Source: Nitrospirota bacterium (GTDB lineage Bacteria > JACPQY01). Taken from it: a stretch of 38,740 nucleotides of DNA. The translations under genes were made by a program, and so were the position numbers. The stretch is taken from positions 1 through 38,740 of the forward strand of contig JACPQY010000052.1 in assembly GCA_016190245.1 (NCBI GenBank). Reading direction: 5' to 3'. The notes beneath the pieces are model-generated. The model ran no database searches and had not been told where the DNA came from. It saw only the letters and a list, made by a program, of their open reading frames with translations. Below are positions 9,224-15,938 of the stretch, piece after piece; position 1 is the stretch's first letter; every line of letters begins with the position of its first letter.

Positions 9224-11620
9224 ATGATGCACGACGGCCGGCATGGTCATGCGGCCCACGGGGGCAGCCCCGCGGAGCCCGGGAAACCGTCTGAGTCTGC
9301 TCGCGATCCGATCTGCGGGATGAGTGTGCCGGTCACCGGCGGGTCCCTTCGGGCCGAGCGGGACGAGAGGACCTACTACTTCTGCAGCCCACACTGCCGG
9401 GAAAGGTTCCTCGGCGGGGGAGGATCATTCCTGGACTCGCTGCCGGGAGGCCGGCAGATGGATGCCGGTCCGTCCGCGCCGCCGACTGTGACCGCAAAGG
9501 CCGGAGCCTACACCTGTCCCATGCATCCCGAAGTCGTGCGCGATGCGCCCGGCTCGTGTCCCATCTGCGGGATGGCTCTCGAACCTCGGTCGGCCGCCAC
9601 TCCAGAGAGCGGCGACAACCCAGAGCTGCGCGATATGTCGCGCCGCTTCTGGATCTCCGCCGCGCTCACCTTCCCGGTTTTGGCGGCGGTCATGGCGGAC
9701 ATGCTGCCGGGTGCGCCCGTGACGCATGCCGTGCCGGGGCGTGCGCTTGTCTTTGGTGAGATGGCACTTGCCACGCCCGTATGCGTGTGGGCCGCGTGGC
9801 CGTTCTACGTGAGGGCGATCCAGTCCCTTCGCAACCGGAGCCTCAACATGTTCACCCTGATCGGGCTGGGCGTGTTCGTCGCGTATGCCTACAGCATCGT
9901 GGCGTCTCTTTTCCCTGAACTCTTCCCGGCGTCGTTCCAGGGGCACGGGGGTCGAGTGGAAGTCTACTTCGAGGCCGCCGGCGTGATCGTCACGCTGATC
10001 CTCCTGGGGCAAGTCCTCGAACTGCGCGCTAGAAGCCGGACGGGGGCCGCCATCCGGGCGCTTCTCGGGCTCGCGCCGAAGACGGCCCGGCGAATCCGGG
10101 AGGACGGTTCGGACGAGGACGTTTCCCTGGAGGCGGTGCACGCAGGAGACCGTCTGCGAGTGCGTCCGGGGGAGAAGATCCCGGTGGATGGCGTGGTCCT
10201 CGAAGGTGCGAGCCCGGTGGACGAGTCCATGGTGACGGGCGAACCCATCCCGGTGGAAAAGCGGCCCGGGGACCGCGTCGTGGGCGCCACGCTCAACGGG
10301 ACGGGGTCGCTGGTCATGCGTGCCGAGAAGGTCGGCTCGGAGACATTGCTGGCGCGGATCGTGGCGCTGGTTTCGGAGGCCCAGCGGAGCCGGGCGCCGA
10401 TCCAGCGGCTGGCCGATGTCGTCGCCGGCTATTTCGTGCCCGCGGTGGTGATGGCGGCTGCGATCACATTCGTTGTCTGGGGGTTCCTCGGGCCCGAGCC
10501 GAGGATGGCCCATGCCCTCATCAATGCCGTGGCCGTGCTCATCATCGCCTGCCCGTGCGCGCTCGGCCTCGCCACGCCGATGTCCATCATGGTGGCGACG
10601 GGGAAAGGGGCCACGATGGGGATCCTCTTCCGCAATGCCGAGGCGATCGAGCTGATGCGCAAGGTGGATACGCTCATCGTGGACAAGACGGGGACGCTCA
10701 CGGAGGGGAAACCGCACCTGGTTTCGACGCGCCCGGCGACAGGGGTGGATGAGAAGGATCTCCTGCGTTTCGCGGCTGGGCTTGAACGATCCAGCGAGCA
10801 TCCGCTCGCGTCGGCCATCGTCCATGGGGCGCGAGAACGGGGCGTCGAAGCGCCGGCGGCGGACTCGTTCGAGTCCGTGACGGGCCGCGGCGTGCGAGGC
10901 GAGGTCGGCGGGCGAAAGGTCGCTCTGGGCAGCAGCGCTTTCCTGAGGGAGCTCGGGGTGGACACCAACGTCCTCGAGACGAACGCAGGTGCGCTCCGCG
11001 ATGAAGGCCAGACTGTGATGTTTGTGTCCGTGGATGGCAAGCCCGCCGGCCTTCTGGGCGTGGCCGATCCGATCAAGTCAACCACTCCGGAGGCGCTGGC
11101 CCTCCTCAAGGCCGAGGGCGTCCGGGTTGTGATGCTCACGGGCGACAACCGGACGACCGCGGAGGCGGTGGCGAGAAAACTGGGGCTCGATGAGGTAGTG
11201 GCCGAGGTCCTCCCGGAGACGAAGGCGGACGTGGTTCGCCGCTACCAGTCCGAGGGGCGCATCGTGGCGATGGCCGGTGACGGCATCAACGATGCACCGG
11301 CCCTTGCGCAGGCCCACGTGGGGATTGCCATGGGCACGGGGACGGATGTGGCGATGGAGAGCGCGCACGTCACGCTCGTCAAGGGCGACTTGCGTGGGAT
11401 CGCACGGGCACGGTCGCTCAGCCGCAACACGATGAGAAATATCCGACAGAACCTCTTCTTCGCGTTCGCGTACAACTCCGCCGGCGTCCCGATCGCCGCC
11501 GGCCTCCTCTATCCTTTCTTTGGACTTCTTCTCAGCCCGATGATTGCCGCCGCCGCGATGAGCTTCAGCTCCGTTTCCGTCATCTCCAACGCCCTCCGCC
11601 TCCGCCGTACCGCCGTCTGA
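9224..11620 (+). CDS. copA: Copper-translocating P1B-type ATPase (CopA-like)
   Basis: 798 residues. A His-rich N terminus is followed by a YHS metal-binding domain (DPICGM to FCSPHC, ~27-66) and a second heavy-metal domain (YTCPMHPEV to CPICGMAL, ~94-124). These replace the usual HMA domains. Next come membrane helices, the phosphatase motif TGEP, the ion-binding CPC at Cys443-Pro-Cys445, the phosphorylation motif DKTGTLT (Asp487), the HP motif SSEHPLA and the hinge GDGIND (685-690). The last helices contain YNSAGVP and [11 protein letters not shown], the signature residues of the Cu(I) subgroup. It should export monovalent copper from the cytoplasm at the cost of ATP. It stands alone, with no CopZ, CsoR or oxidase gene next to it. 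ATG 9224 and ATG 9227 are adjacent; the -10 spacing favours 9224. Confidence 0.95.
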   Translation: MMHDGRHGHAAHGGSPAEPGKPSESARDPICGMSVPVTGGSLRAERDERTYYFCSPHCRERFLGGGGSFLDSLPGGRQMDAGPSAPPTVTAKAGAYTCPMHPEVVRDAPGSCPICGMALEPRSAATPESGDNPELRDMSRRFWISAALTFPVLAAVMADMLPGAPVTHAVPGRALVFGEMALATPVCVWAAWPFYVRAIQSLRNRSLNMFTLIGLGVFVAYAYSIVASLFPELFPASFQGHGGRVEVYFEAAGVIVTLILLGQVLELRARSRTGAAIRALLGLAPKTARRIREDGSDEDVSLEAVHAGDRLRVRPGEKIPVDGVVLEGASPVDESMVTGEPIPVEKRPGDRVVGATLNGTGSLVMRAEKVGSETLLARIVALVSEAQRSRAPIQRLADVVAGYFVPAVVMAAAITFVVWGFLGPEPRMAHALINAVAVLIIACPCALGLATPMSIMVATGKGATMGILFRNAEAIELMRKVDTLIVDKTGTLTEGKPHLVSTRPATGVDEKDLLRFAAGLERSSEHPLASAIVHGARERGVEAPAADSFESVTGRGVRGEVGGRKVALGSSAFLRELGVDTNVLETNAGALRDEGQTVMFVSVDGKPAGLLGVADPIKSTTPEALALLKAEGVRVVMLTGDNRTTAEAVARKLGLDEVVAEVLPETKADVVRRYQSEGRIVAMAGDGINDAPALAQAHVGIAMGTGTDVAMESAHVTLVKGDLRGIARARSLSRNTMRNIRQNLFFAFAYNSAGVPIAAGLLYPFFGLLLSPMIAAAAMSFSSVSVISNALRLRRTAV

Positions 11621-11629
11621 GCGGCCCGC

Positions 11630-11760
11630 CGATCCCAAGCCGCATCACTCGCGGTTCCCATCCCAAGCTCAACCACATGCGACGCGTCAAAGCCACCCCC
11701 CCGGATCGCCCTGGCAAGACTTACCGGCAGGTTGTTGTCGACGATGATCTTCACGGCCAC
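11630..11760 (-). pseudogene. DUF5615 (PIN-like) toxin, truncated
   Basis: From GTG 11760 the frame reads VKIIVDNNLPVSLARAI through HVVELGMGTASDAAW, the N-terminal third of DUF5615 PIN-like toxins (a KIL.DENLP start with the first acidic residue, then a LG...SD segment). After about residue 41 the homology stops and the frame runs antisense into the end of copA. The C-terminal catalytic acid segment (normally like LVTTDRK) is absent, so the toxin should be inactive. It follows the DUF433 gene by 28 nt, the usual antitoxin-toxin order. The complete pair at 22084-22632 serves as reference. Confidence 0.7.
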
Positions 11761-11785
11761 CGCCCGGGTTGGCGGTAGGGAGGCA

Positions 11786-12072
11786 GGGTCAAGAACCTAC
11801 GGCAAGGGGCGTCCCTGGGATCTCCGCCAGTTGTTTCGCATACACAAGCGCGTCCCGGAGATCCTCGGCGGTCAAATTGGGGTACTCCGACAAGATTTCC
11901 TTCGGCTCCTCCCCGTTGGCCAACATCTCCAGCACCACGTACACAGGCACTCGTGTCCCCCGAAAGTGGGGCCGTCCACCGCAGAAATTCGGGTCAATGG
12001 CAACTCGACCTGGCAGGCTCATTTCGTTACTCCTTCGAGATGTTGGCCGATTCTGCAAGGTTTGTAAACAGA
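11786..12072. repeat. Duplicated block, copy A (DUF433 gene and leader)
   Basis: About 287 bp that recur at 20921-21210 with roughly 90% or better identity by eye. The block covers the whole DUF433 gene, its Shine-Dalgarno region and an upstream stretch ending at AAACAGACC. It starts at the stop-codon element GGGTCA. The flanks differ completely. Confidence 0.85.
11789..12022 (-). CDS. DUF433 family antitoxin (copy A)
   Basis: A 77-residue protein. The DUF433 signature is clear: IDPNFCGGRPHFRGTRVPV, then VLEMLANGEEPKEILSEYP and LTAEDLRDALVYA. DUF433 is a winged-helix-like DNA-binding domain that commonly pairs with DUF5615 PIN-like toxins as a VapBC-type system. The ATG at 12022 is chosen because AAGGAG sits about 7 nt upstream. 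Upstream in-frame starts would add unrelated sequence. Its partner toxin (11630-11760) is truncated, so this is probably an orphan antitoxin. A near-identical copy lies at 20924-21157. Confidence 0.85.
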   Translation of the reverse strand: MSLPGRVAIDPNFCGGRPHFRGTRVPVYVVLEMLANGEEPKEILSEYPNLTAEDLRDALVYAKQLAEIPGTPLAVGS

Positions 12073-12337
12073 CCCAGAGATTCCCCAATGGCGGTTGAAC
12101 GGGTTTTTCTGGACTGACGCATGGCGTGACGGGAGGATGACGGCAAGGCTCCGCCAAGTCCGCTCACGCCGGACCGACCTGCCTGCGCCGCTTCGGCAGG
12201 CGGGGAGGGCCAGGGTGAGGAGACCTCAAGAACCTGCCAAAGGCCGGTTCCAGCCCAAGGGCACTCGGGTGAAGCCTCGGTATCGAGGGAAGCAAGGTGG
12301 ACACGTACAGACCGTCACGAAAACGGGGACATCACGT
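12073..12337. repeat. Intergenic region with GC hairpin element
   Basis: No gene recognised. It includes a GCCTGC-GCCGCTTC-GGCAGGC hairpin near 12180-12203, whose surroundings (GGGGAGGGCCAGGG ... GAGACCTCAAG) recur near 21255-21325. Confidence 0.55.
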
Positions 12338-12372
12338 TTGACGTTAATCACGCGTCGCATTACTATGCGCGG
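12338..12372 (+). promoter_or_regulatory. Promoter of higBA, leaderless
   Basis: -35 TTGACG 12338-12343, 17-nt spacer, -10 TACTAT 12361-12366, then 6 nt to GTG 12373. No Shine-Dalgarno sequence precedes the GTG. This is one of the clearest examples of the leaderless geometry in the window. Confidence 0.7.
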
Positions 12373-12651
12373 GTGATCAGGACGTTCAAGTGCGCCGACA
12401 CGCAAGCCCTCTCCCAAGGTCGCCGAGTCGGGCGGTTTGTGAACATCGAGTCGGTGGCGCGGCGCAAGTTGCGGCAGTTGCAGATTGCGGCTCGTCTTGA
12501 GGACCTGCGTGTGCCGCCCGGCAACCGCCTGGAGGCGCTCAGGGGCGACCGCGCGGGGCAGTACAGCATCCGCGTAAACGACCGATTCCGCGTCTGCTTC
12601 CGCTGGACGGCTGCGGGCGCCGAGGACGTTGAGATCGTGGACTACTATTGA
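12373..12651 (+). CDS. higB: HigB-type toxin (RelE superfamily mRNA interferase)
   Basis: 92 residues, the usual HigB length. The pattern IRTFKCADTQALSQGRRVGRF, then a helical ARRKLRQLQIAARLEDLRVPPGNRLEALRGDRAGQYSIRV, and NDRFRVCFRW with a terminal EDVEIVDYY, is typical of the HigB/RelE fold that cleaves mRNA on the ribosome. The start is GTG, fixed by the promoter spacing. The antitoxin gene follows after 16 nt, the toxin-first order characteristic of higBA. Confidence 0.92.
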   Translation: MIRTFKCADTQALSQGRRVGRFVNIESVARRKLRQLQIAARLEDLRVPPGNRLEALRGDRAGQYSIRVNDRFRVCFRWTAAGAEDVEIVDYY

Positions 12652-12667
12652 AGAAAGGAGGAGGACC
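12652..12667 (+). promoter_or_regulatory. Strong ribosome-binding site of higA
   Basis: AAGAAAGGAGGAGG runs from the higB stop to 4 nt before ATG 12668. It contrasts with the leaderless higB start and selects ATG 12668 over the in-frame ATG at 12629 inside higB. Confidence 0.75.
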
Positions 12668-12985
12668 ATGCGTAGACTGAAACCCGTCACGCCCGGCGAG
12701 TTGTTGCGCGAGGAGTTCCTGACACCGATGCGAATCACGCGGTACCGCCTCGCCAAGGAGATCGGGGTGCCTGCCCAGCGGATCGGCGAGATTGTCGCAG
12801 GCAAGCGGGCCATCACGGCAGATACCGATCTACGCCTCTGCCGCTTTTTCGGCCTTTCCAACGGCTACTGGCTGCGGGCGCAGGCCGCGTATGACACGGA
12901 GGTGGCGGAGGAATCCCTCGCCAAGACATTGGCCAAGATCAGGCCGTGGGCGCGCGCGAGATCCCATGCGCCTTCGCCGTCCTGA
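12668..12985 (+). CDS. higA: HigA-type antitoxin (XRE helix-turn-helix)
   Basis: 105 residues. It begins with the HigA signature PVTPGELLREEFLTPMRIT. The HTH follows: RYRLAKEIGVPAQRIGEIVAGKRAIT, then DTDLRLCRFFGLSNGYWLRAQAAYD. It should neutralise HigB and repress the higBA promoter. It is co-transcribed with higB and translated from its own Shine-Dalgarno site. The C-terminal tail (KIRPWARARSHAPSPS) is poorly conserved in type and may be read into former spacer. Confidence 0.93.
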   Translation: MRRLKPVTPGELLREEFLTPMRITRYRLAKEIGVPAQRIGEIVAGKRAITADTDLRLCRFFGLSNGYWLRAQAAYDTEVAEESLAKTLAKIRPWARARSHAPSPS

Positions 12986-13470
12986 CGCTTGGCTCCGGCC
13001 GCCACACCTCCGTTTGAGGTGAGCACGGGCGGCTCAATATGCCCCGGTCAAAGTCACCTGTGTTGGGTGCAGACCTTGATCCGTAGGCAACGCCGGATTC
13101 CCGAGCCAGAGGGGCGCACTCGATGCCTGCCCGCGCCGTCCGCCGCGGCGGACAGGCGGGGGTATGCCTCCGTCGTACCTGGCCCAGGACGGCCTGGTAC
13201 TGCGAAAGGAAGCAGGCCAGGACCATGTCATGCGCGGGCCATCCTGGCCCGCATCTACTCATGGTCCCATGTCCTCCGTGGCATGGGATGGCCTGCATTC
13301 AACGCTGTAGGGACCGATTCTGATCAGTCCGTCTTCTCGGACGCACCCGCCCGCGCCGCATCGGCCGGCCCGCCGCACCAGCTCTGGCGGGCAGGCGGGA
13401 CACGGTCGCTTGGCGACGGATTGGGGCATGCCCGGCACCGAGCTCGCGCCCATCCACTTGGAGCAGCATG
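12986..13470. repeat. Repeat-rich intergenic region
   Basis: No gene recognised. A block at 13083-13170 (CCGTAGGCAACGCCGG ... CGATGCCTGCCCGCGCCG) recurs at about 21208-21290 with a different hairpin core. The core here is the perfect palindrome GTCCGCCGCGGCGGAC (13138-13153), also found at 14906-14921. A GTACCTGGCC/GGCCTGGTAC stem lies near 13177-13202, and GCGGGCCA-TCC-TGGCCCGC is at 13234-13252. A further GC-rich imperfect palindrome spans about 13346-13405. Confidence 0.6.
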
Positions 13471-13509
13471 TTGACCCACCCGGCTGCCGGCGTAGAATGA
13501 GGATGAGAC
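13471..13509 (+). promoter_or_regulatory. Promoter of the PaREP1-like gene
   Basis: -35 TTGACC 13471-13476, 16-nt spacer, -10 TAGAAT 13493-13498, then 11 nt to ATG 13510. The leader would be about 4-5 nt, though GAGGATGAG before the ATG could weakly serve as a ribosome-binding site if transcription starts early. Confidence 0.55.
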
Positions 13510-13911
13510 ATGAACAAGCTTCTCCTTCTCGCTGACCGGCTCCACAAGAAAGCTTCGCAGGAGTTCAACGCCGCCCGCCGGAACGGCATGGAAGAAACCG
13601 ACTTGATCCAAGCGGCTGAGAAGGGGTGGCTGGCGGCTCACCGGGCGACCAACGCCCTCTTGGCGCATCTCGGAAAAAAGGTCACGGCGGGTACTCGCCG
13701 GAAGGAAGAGGATCTCGCTGAACTGGAGAAGAGATTTCCTGAAATCAAGAAGGCAGAAATCCTTGCCCAATTCGCCCGTTTCCATTCAAGGCTGCACGTG
13801 CAGGCCGGGTACATGGACTACATTTCGGCCAAGCTGATCGAGCGCGACCTCCGCGCCGTCGGCGACTACATCAACACCGTCCGCCGGTTGGTGCGCGCCC
13901 ACGCCCGCTGA
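13510..13911 (+). CDS. PaREP1-like (HEPN-type helical) protein
   Basis: A 133-residue all-helical protein. The order resembles the PaREP1/HEPN-like superfamily: an N-terminal helix with an AEKGWLAAHRATNALLAHLG segment, then a FARFHSRLHVQAGYMDYIS segment, and a C-terminal helical VGDYINTVRRLV. The typical HEPN RNase motif R-x4-6-H is not seen, so it may be a non-catalytic helical partner. It stands alone with its own promoter, about 100 nt before an MNT-HEPN pair. Function unknown; the TA-island location suggests a stress or defence role, which is inference. Confidence 0.7.
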   Translation: MNKLLLLADRLHKKASQEFNAARRNGMEETDLIQAAEKGWLAAHRATNALLAHLGKKVTAGTRRKEEDLAELEKRFPEIKKAEILAQFARFHSRLHVQAGYMDYISAKLIERDLRAVGDYINTVRRLVRAHAR

Positions 13912-14011
13912 GGTTCAAATAGTCAATACAAATGCCTGGCACCAGACGCTGCGGCGGCCGAATATGATGAGCCCGCCGGATTCGGCGGCCGAATCGTGAT
14001 AGCATGACGTT

Positions 14012-14353
14012 GTGATTCGGGAAGGGAAACTGGGCGAACTGTCGGAGCGGTTGCGGTCCGCCCTTGGCGGGGCGCTCGATCGGATTTCTCTTTATGGCTC
14101 GCGGGCCAGGGATGACTGGAGGCCGGATTCGGATTGGGACGTGCTGGTTGTGTTAGCCGGGCGTTCCCCCGATGCGGAGGACCGAGTACTCGATGTGGTC
14201 ACGGACTTCGAGCTGGAGAATCACTACGAACTGTGTGTCTCGGTCCAGATTGTGTCGAGGGACGTTTTTCACCGCCTCTACCCCAGCCCGTACGCGTTCT
14301 GGTCGGCCTTGCGCAGGGATGAAAAGGTCTTGTGGACGAGAACGTCGTCCTGA
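14012..14353 (+). CDS. MNT-type nucleotidyltransferase (antitoxin of the HEPN-MNT pair)
   Basis: 113 residues. It has the minimal nucleotidyltransferase motif: ISLYGSRARDDWRPDSDWDVLVVL, with G-S and D-x-D for metal and NTP binding, and a later VTDFELEN with a third acidic position. MNT proteins of this type adenylylate and silence partner HEPN toxins. The start is GTG; a TAGCAT -10-like box ends 6 nt upstream, but no good -35 is seen. It overlaps the HEPN gene by 22 nt, indicating translational coupling. Confidence 0.9.
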   Translation: MIREGKLGELSERLRSALGGALDRISLYGSRARDDWRPDSDWDVLVVLAGRSPDAEDRVLDVVTDFELENHYELCVSVQIVSRDVFHRLYPSPYAFWSALRRDEKVLWTRTSS

Positions 14354-14757
14354 GGGTGCGGGCCGGCTTCAAGAAGGCGGCCGAGAAGCTGGCCGCGGCG
14401 AAGGTCTTGCTTGACCATGGAAGCTTCGCCGACTCTGTGTCCAGGTCGTACTACGCGGCCTTTCACGCCGCTGAAGCCCTGCTGGCGATGGAGGGTGACG
14501 AACCACGCACGCATCAGGGCATGAAGATGCTGTTCGGGTTGAAACTTGTGGAACGGGGGCGGATTCCTCGGGAGTATGCCAAGTTGCTCAACGGACTCAC
14601 GAAGGGGCGGGAGAGCAGCGACTACGATGTCTTCAGCCCGATTGATCGGGAGGATGCGGAGAAGGCGTTGCGGGACGCCGGCCGATTCGTTGAGGTTTCT
14701 CGATCCTACGCTCGGGATCAGGGCGTGCCGACGGATGACCCCTCCCCCGCGCCGTAA
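14332..14757 (+). CDS. HEPN domain protein (UPF0332-like toxin)
   Basis: 141 residues. The HEPN core is clear: AAAKVLLDHGSFADSVSRSYYAAFHAAEALLAMEG, then RTHQGMKMLFGLKLVERGRIP, then RESSDYDVFSPIDREDAEKALRDAGRFV. In this family the R-x4-Y/D segment of the third block replaces the R-x4-6-H RNase motif or is the modified site; here it reads RESSDYD. Start GTG 14332 lies inside the MNT gene. Toxin activity is inferred from the pair, not shown. Confidence 0.88.
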   Translation: MDENVVLRVRAGFKKAAEKLAAAKVLLDHGSFADSVSRSYYAAFHAAEALLAMEGDEPRTHQGMKMLFGLKLVERGRIPREYAKLLNGLTKGRESSDYDVFSPIDREDAEKALRDAGRFVEVSRSYARDQGVPTDDPSPAP

Positions 14758-14804
14758 GCCGCCCCTGATTCATCCGCCCGTGGGAGGCCCTGGGTCGGCA
14801 AGTC

Positions 14805-14948
14805 GCTTCGAACGGCGACCGGGCGACTGCGGGTTGCTTGACTCACGTGATGCACCTCGTATCATACCCGACGTGAGGGCAGTGGACCGAACCTTGCGTA
14901 GGCAGGTCCGCCGCGGCGGACAGGCAGGCAGGTCCGTAGCGTAGCCGA
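14805..14948 (+). repeat. Duplicated promoter-start block, copy 1
   Basis: This block matches 15755-15938 upstream of the second giant lipoprotein. It starts with CCTGGGTCGGCAAGTCGCTTCGAA and includes TTGACT (14838-14843), N16, TATCAT (14860-14865), 7 nt and GTG 14873. It then encodes VRAVDRTLRRQVRRGGQAGRSVA and stops at 14944. It is therefore an orphan promoter plus signal-peptide start that leads nowhere. It contains the palindrome GTCCGCCGCGGCGGAC at 14906-14921. Confidence 0.8.
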
Positions 14949-15136
14949 GTCTTTTCCCGCCCCAACCCCTTTCCGGAAACTCGTTCGCTCCGTACCGATC
15001 CTCATCATCCCCGCATTCTTGTGCAACGCAGGGTTCGTCCTTGTCACGTCCGTTGCTGTAGCTGACGACGAGGCAGCGGAACGATCGCCGTCGCCTGCAG
15101 CGTGGATGATCGAACAGCAAAATTGTAAACTCTATT
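14949..15136 (+). other. Gap with a signal-peptide-like open stretch lacking a start
   Basis: One frame (from about 14902 to the stop near 15158) reads RKLVRSVPILIIPAFLCNA, GFVLVTSVAVADDEAAE and on to TPPNFW. This looks like a signal peptide followed by a short acidic mature part, but no ATG, GTG or TTG lies suitably upstream. It could be a gene whose 5' end was replaced by the duplicated block, or chance. Nothing else was seen here. Confidence 0.3.
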
Positions 15137-15171
15137 TTGTCACACCGCCTAACTTCTGGTAGGCTGTTGTG
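15137..15171 (+). promoter_or_regulatory. Promoter of the TumE-like module, leaderless
   Basis: -35 TTGTCA 15137-15142, 17-nt spacer, -10 TAGGCT 15160-15165. GTG codons follow at 15169 and 15172; the second lies 6 nt after the -10 box, the same spacing as in higB. Confidence 0.55.
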
Positions 15172-15465
15172 GTGGATCGGAAGATCTTCCGCGAGGATGG
15201 GATCTATCGGGGACACCGCATTGTCAAGAGGTGGTGGACTGAGTACGGAGATACGACGGAATGGCATCTCGTCCTCTTGGAGGAGTACCGGGGCCGATTC
15301 CAACCGATTCTTCGCCATGACAACGACCAAGAGGGGCAGCACCTGCATCTGAAGATGCTGGATGTTGAACGCGCCTCGCTTGGGCGGGCCGAAGCCCTTG
15401 TGAGGAAGGTATTTGATCGCATGGATCGGATTCGGGACATTGCGCTTGGGGAGGCTGGGAAATGA
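15169..15465 (+). CDS. Small protein, possible TumE-like (DUF6516-type) toxin
   Basis: 98 residues with a compact alpha/beta pattern: IVKRWWTEYGDTTEWHLVLLEEY, then PILRHDNDQEGQHLHLKMLD, then a C-terminal helix. The central R-x-D-N ... H-x-H is reminiscent of TumE-family toxins (R-Y-D-N-A-H-H). I would not assign it firmly; another small DUF family is possible. The stop overlaps the next start (ATGA), so the two genes form a coupled unit with toxin-antitoxin proportions. Start GTG 15169 or 15172. Confidence 0.5.
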   Translation: MVDRKIFREDGIYRGHRIVKRWWTEYGDTTEWHLVLLEEYRGRFQPILRHDNDQEGQHLHLKMLDVERASLGRAEALVRKVFDRMDRIRDIALGEAGK

Positions 15466-15710
15466 AGAGAGTTTGCTTGTTCAACAGCGCTCAATCAACA
15501 GAGAAATCCCTCCAGAGAATCTTGGCCAATCTGAGGAAGAAGCATGGATCGCTCGAAGCGCTGGCCGAGAGGGTGCACTATTCCATGGAGCCGGGAGTCG
15601 GGGACCTTCTGGACGATTTCATGATTTGGCGGGCAGCCGAGAAAACGATGCGGGAGCGTCAAATGGTCCATCGCTCAAACGGAGGGAAAATGAGTGAACG
15701 AAAGACCTGA
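15462..15710 (+). CDS. Hypothetical protein, possible antitoxin partner
   Basis: 82 residues, not recognised. The N-terminal half contains a helical LQRILANLRKKHGSLEALAERVHYS segment, and the tail is basic. The 4-nt ATGA overlap with the preceding gene argues for a two-protein module. The last codons and stop lie at the edge of a GACCCC tandem repeat (15708-15745), so the C terminus may have been changed by a repeat insertion. Confidence 0.55.
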   Translation: MKRVCLFNSAQSTEKSLQRILANLRKKHGSLEALAERVHYSMEPGVGDLLDDFMIWRAAEKTMRERQMVHRSNGGKMSERKT

Positions 15711-15745
15711 CCCCATTGTCTGGGGGTGACCCCATTGTCTGGGGG
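15708..15745 (+). repeat. 19-bp tandem duplication with GACCCC/GGGGTC hairpins
   Basis: The unit TGACCCCATTGTCTGGGGG occurs twice in tandem and is followed by TCATC. Each unit can fold as GACCCC paired with GGGG(G)TC. The GGGGTCA core belongs to a family seen at 20922, 21970 and 22707. Confidence 0.75.
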
Positions 15746-15754
15746 TCATCTGGA

Positions 15755-15938
15755 TCGCCTGGGTCGGCAAGTCGCTTCGAAGGGCTATTGGGCGACTGCG
15801 GGCGACTGCGGGTTGTTTGACTCACGTGATGCACCTCGTATCATTCCCACCGTGAGGGCAGTGGACCGAACCTTGCGTAGGCAGGTCCGCTGCGGCAGGC
15901 AGGCAGGCAGGCAGTTCCGTAGCCTAGCCGGAACGGCC
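15755..15938 (+). repeat. Duplicated promoter-start block, copy 2
   Basis: Second copy of the block at 14805-14948. The shared sequence runs from CCTGGGTCGGCAAGTCGCTT to CGTAGC(C/G)TAGCCG. It carries the promoter and the first ~27 codons of the lipoprotein gene that begins at 15852. An extra GGGCGACTGC unit and additional GCAG(G) units distinguish it from copy 1. Confidence 0.8.
15817..15851 (+). promoter_or_regulatory. Promoter of the second giant lipoprotein, leaderless
   Basis: -35 TTGACT 15817-15822, 16-nt spacer, -10 TATCAT 15839-15844, then 7 nt to GTG 15852. The same promoter is duplicated at 14838-14872. Confidence 0.65.

Noticed and set aside
13930-13950. TGGCAC followed by GC as a possible sigma54 promoter
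   Set aside because: The GG to GC step is 13 nt instead of 12, and the downstream gene has a -10-like box.
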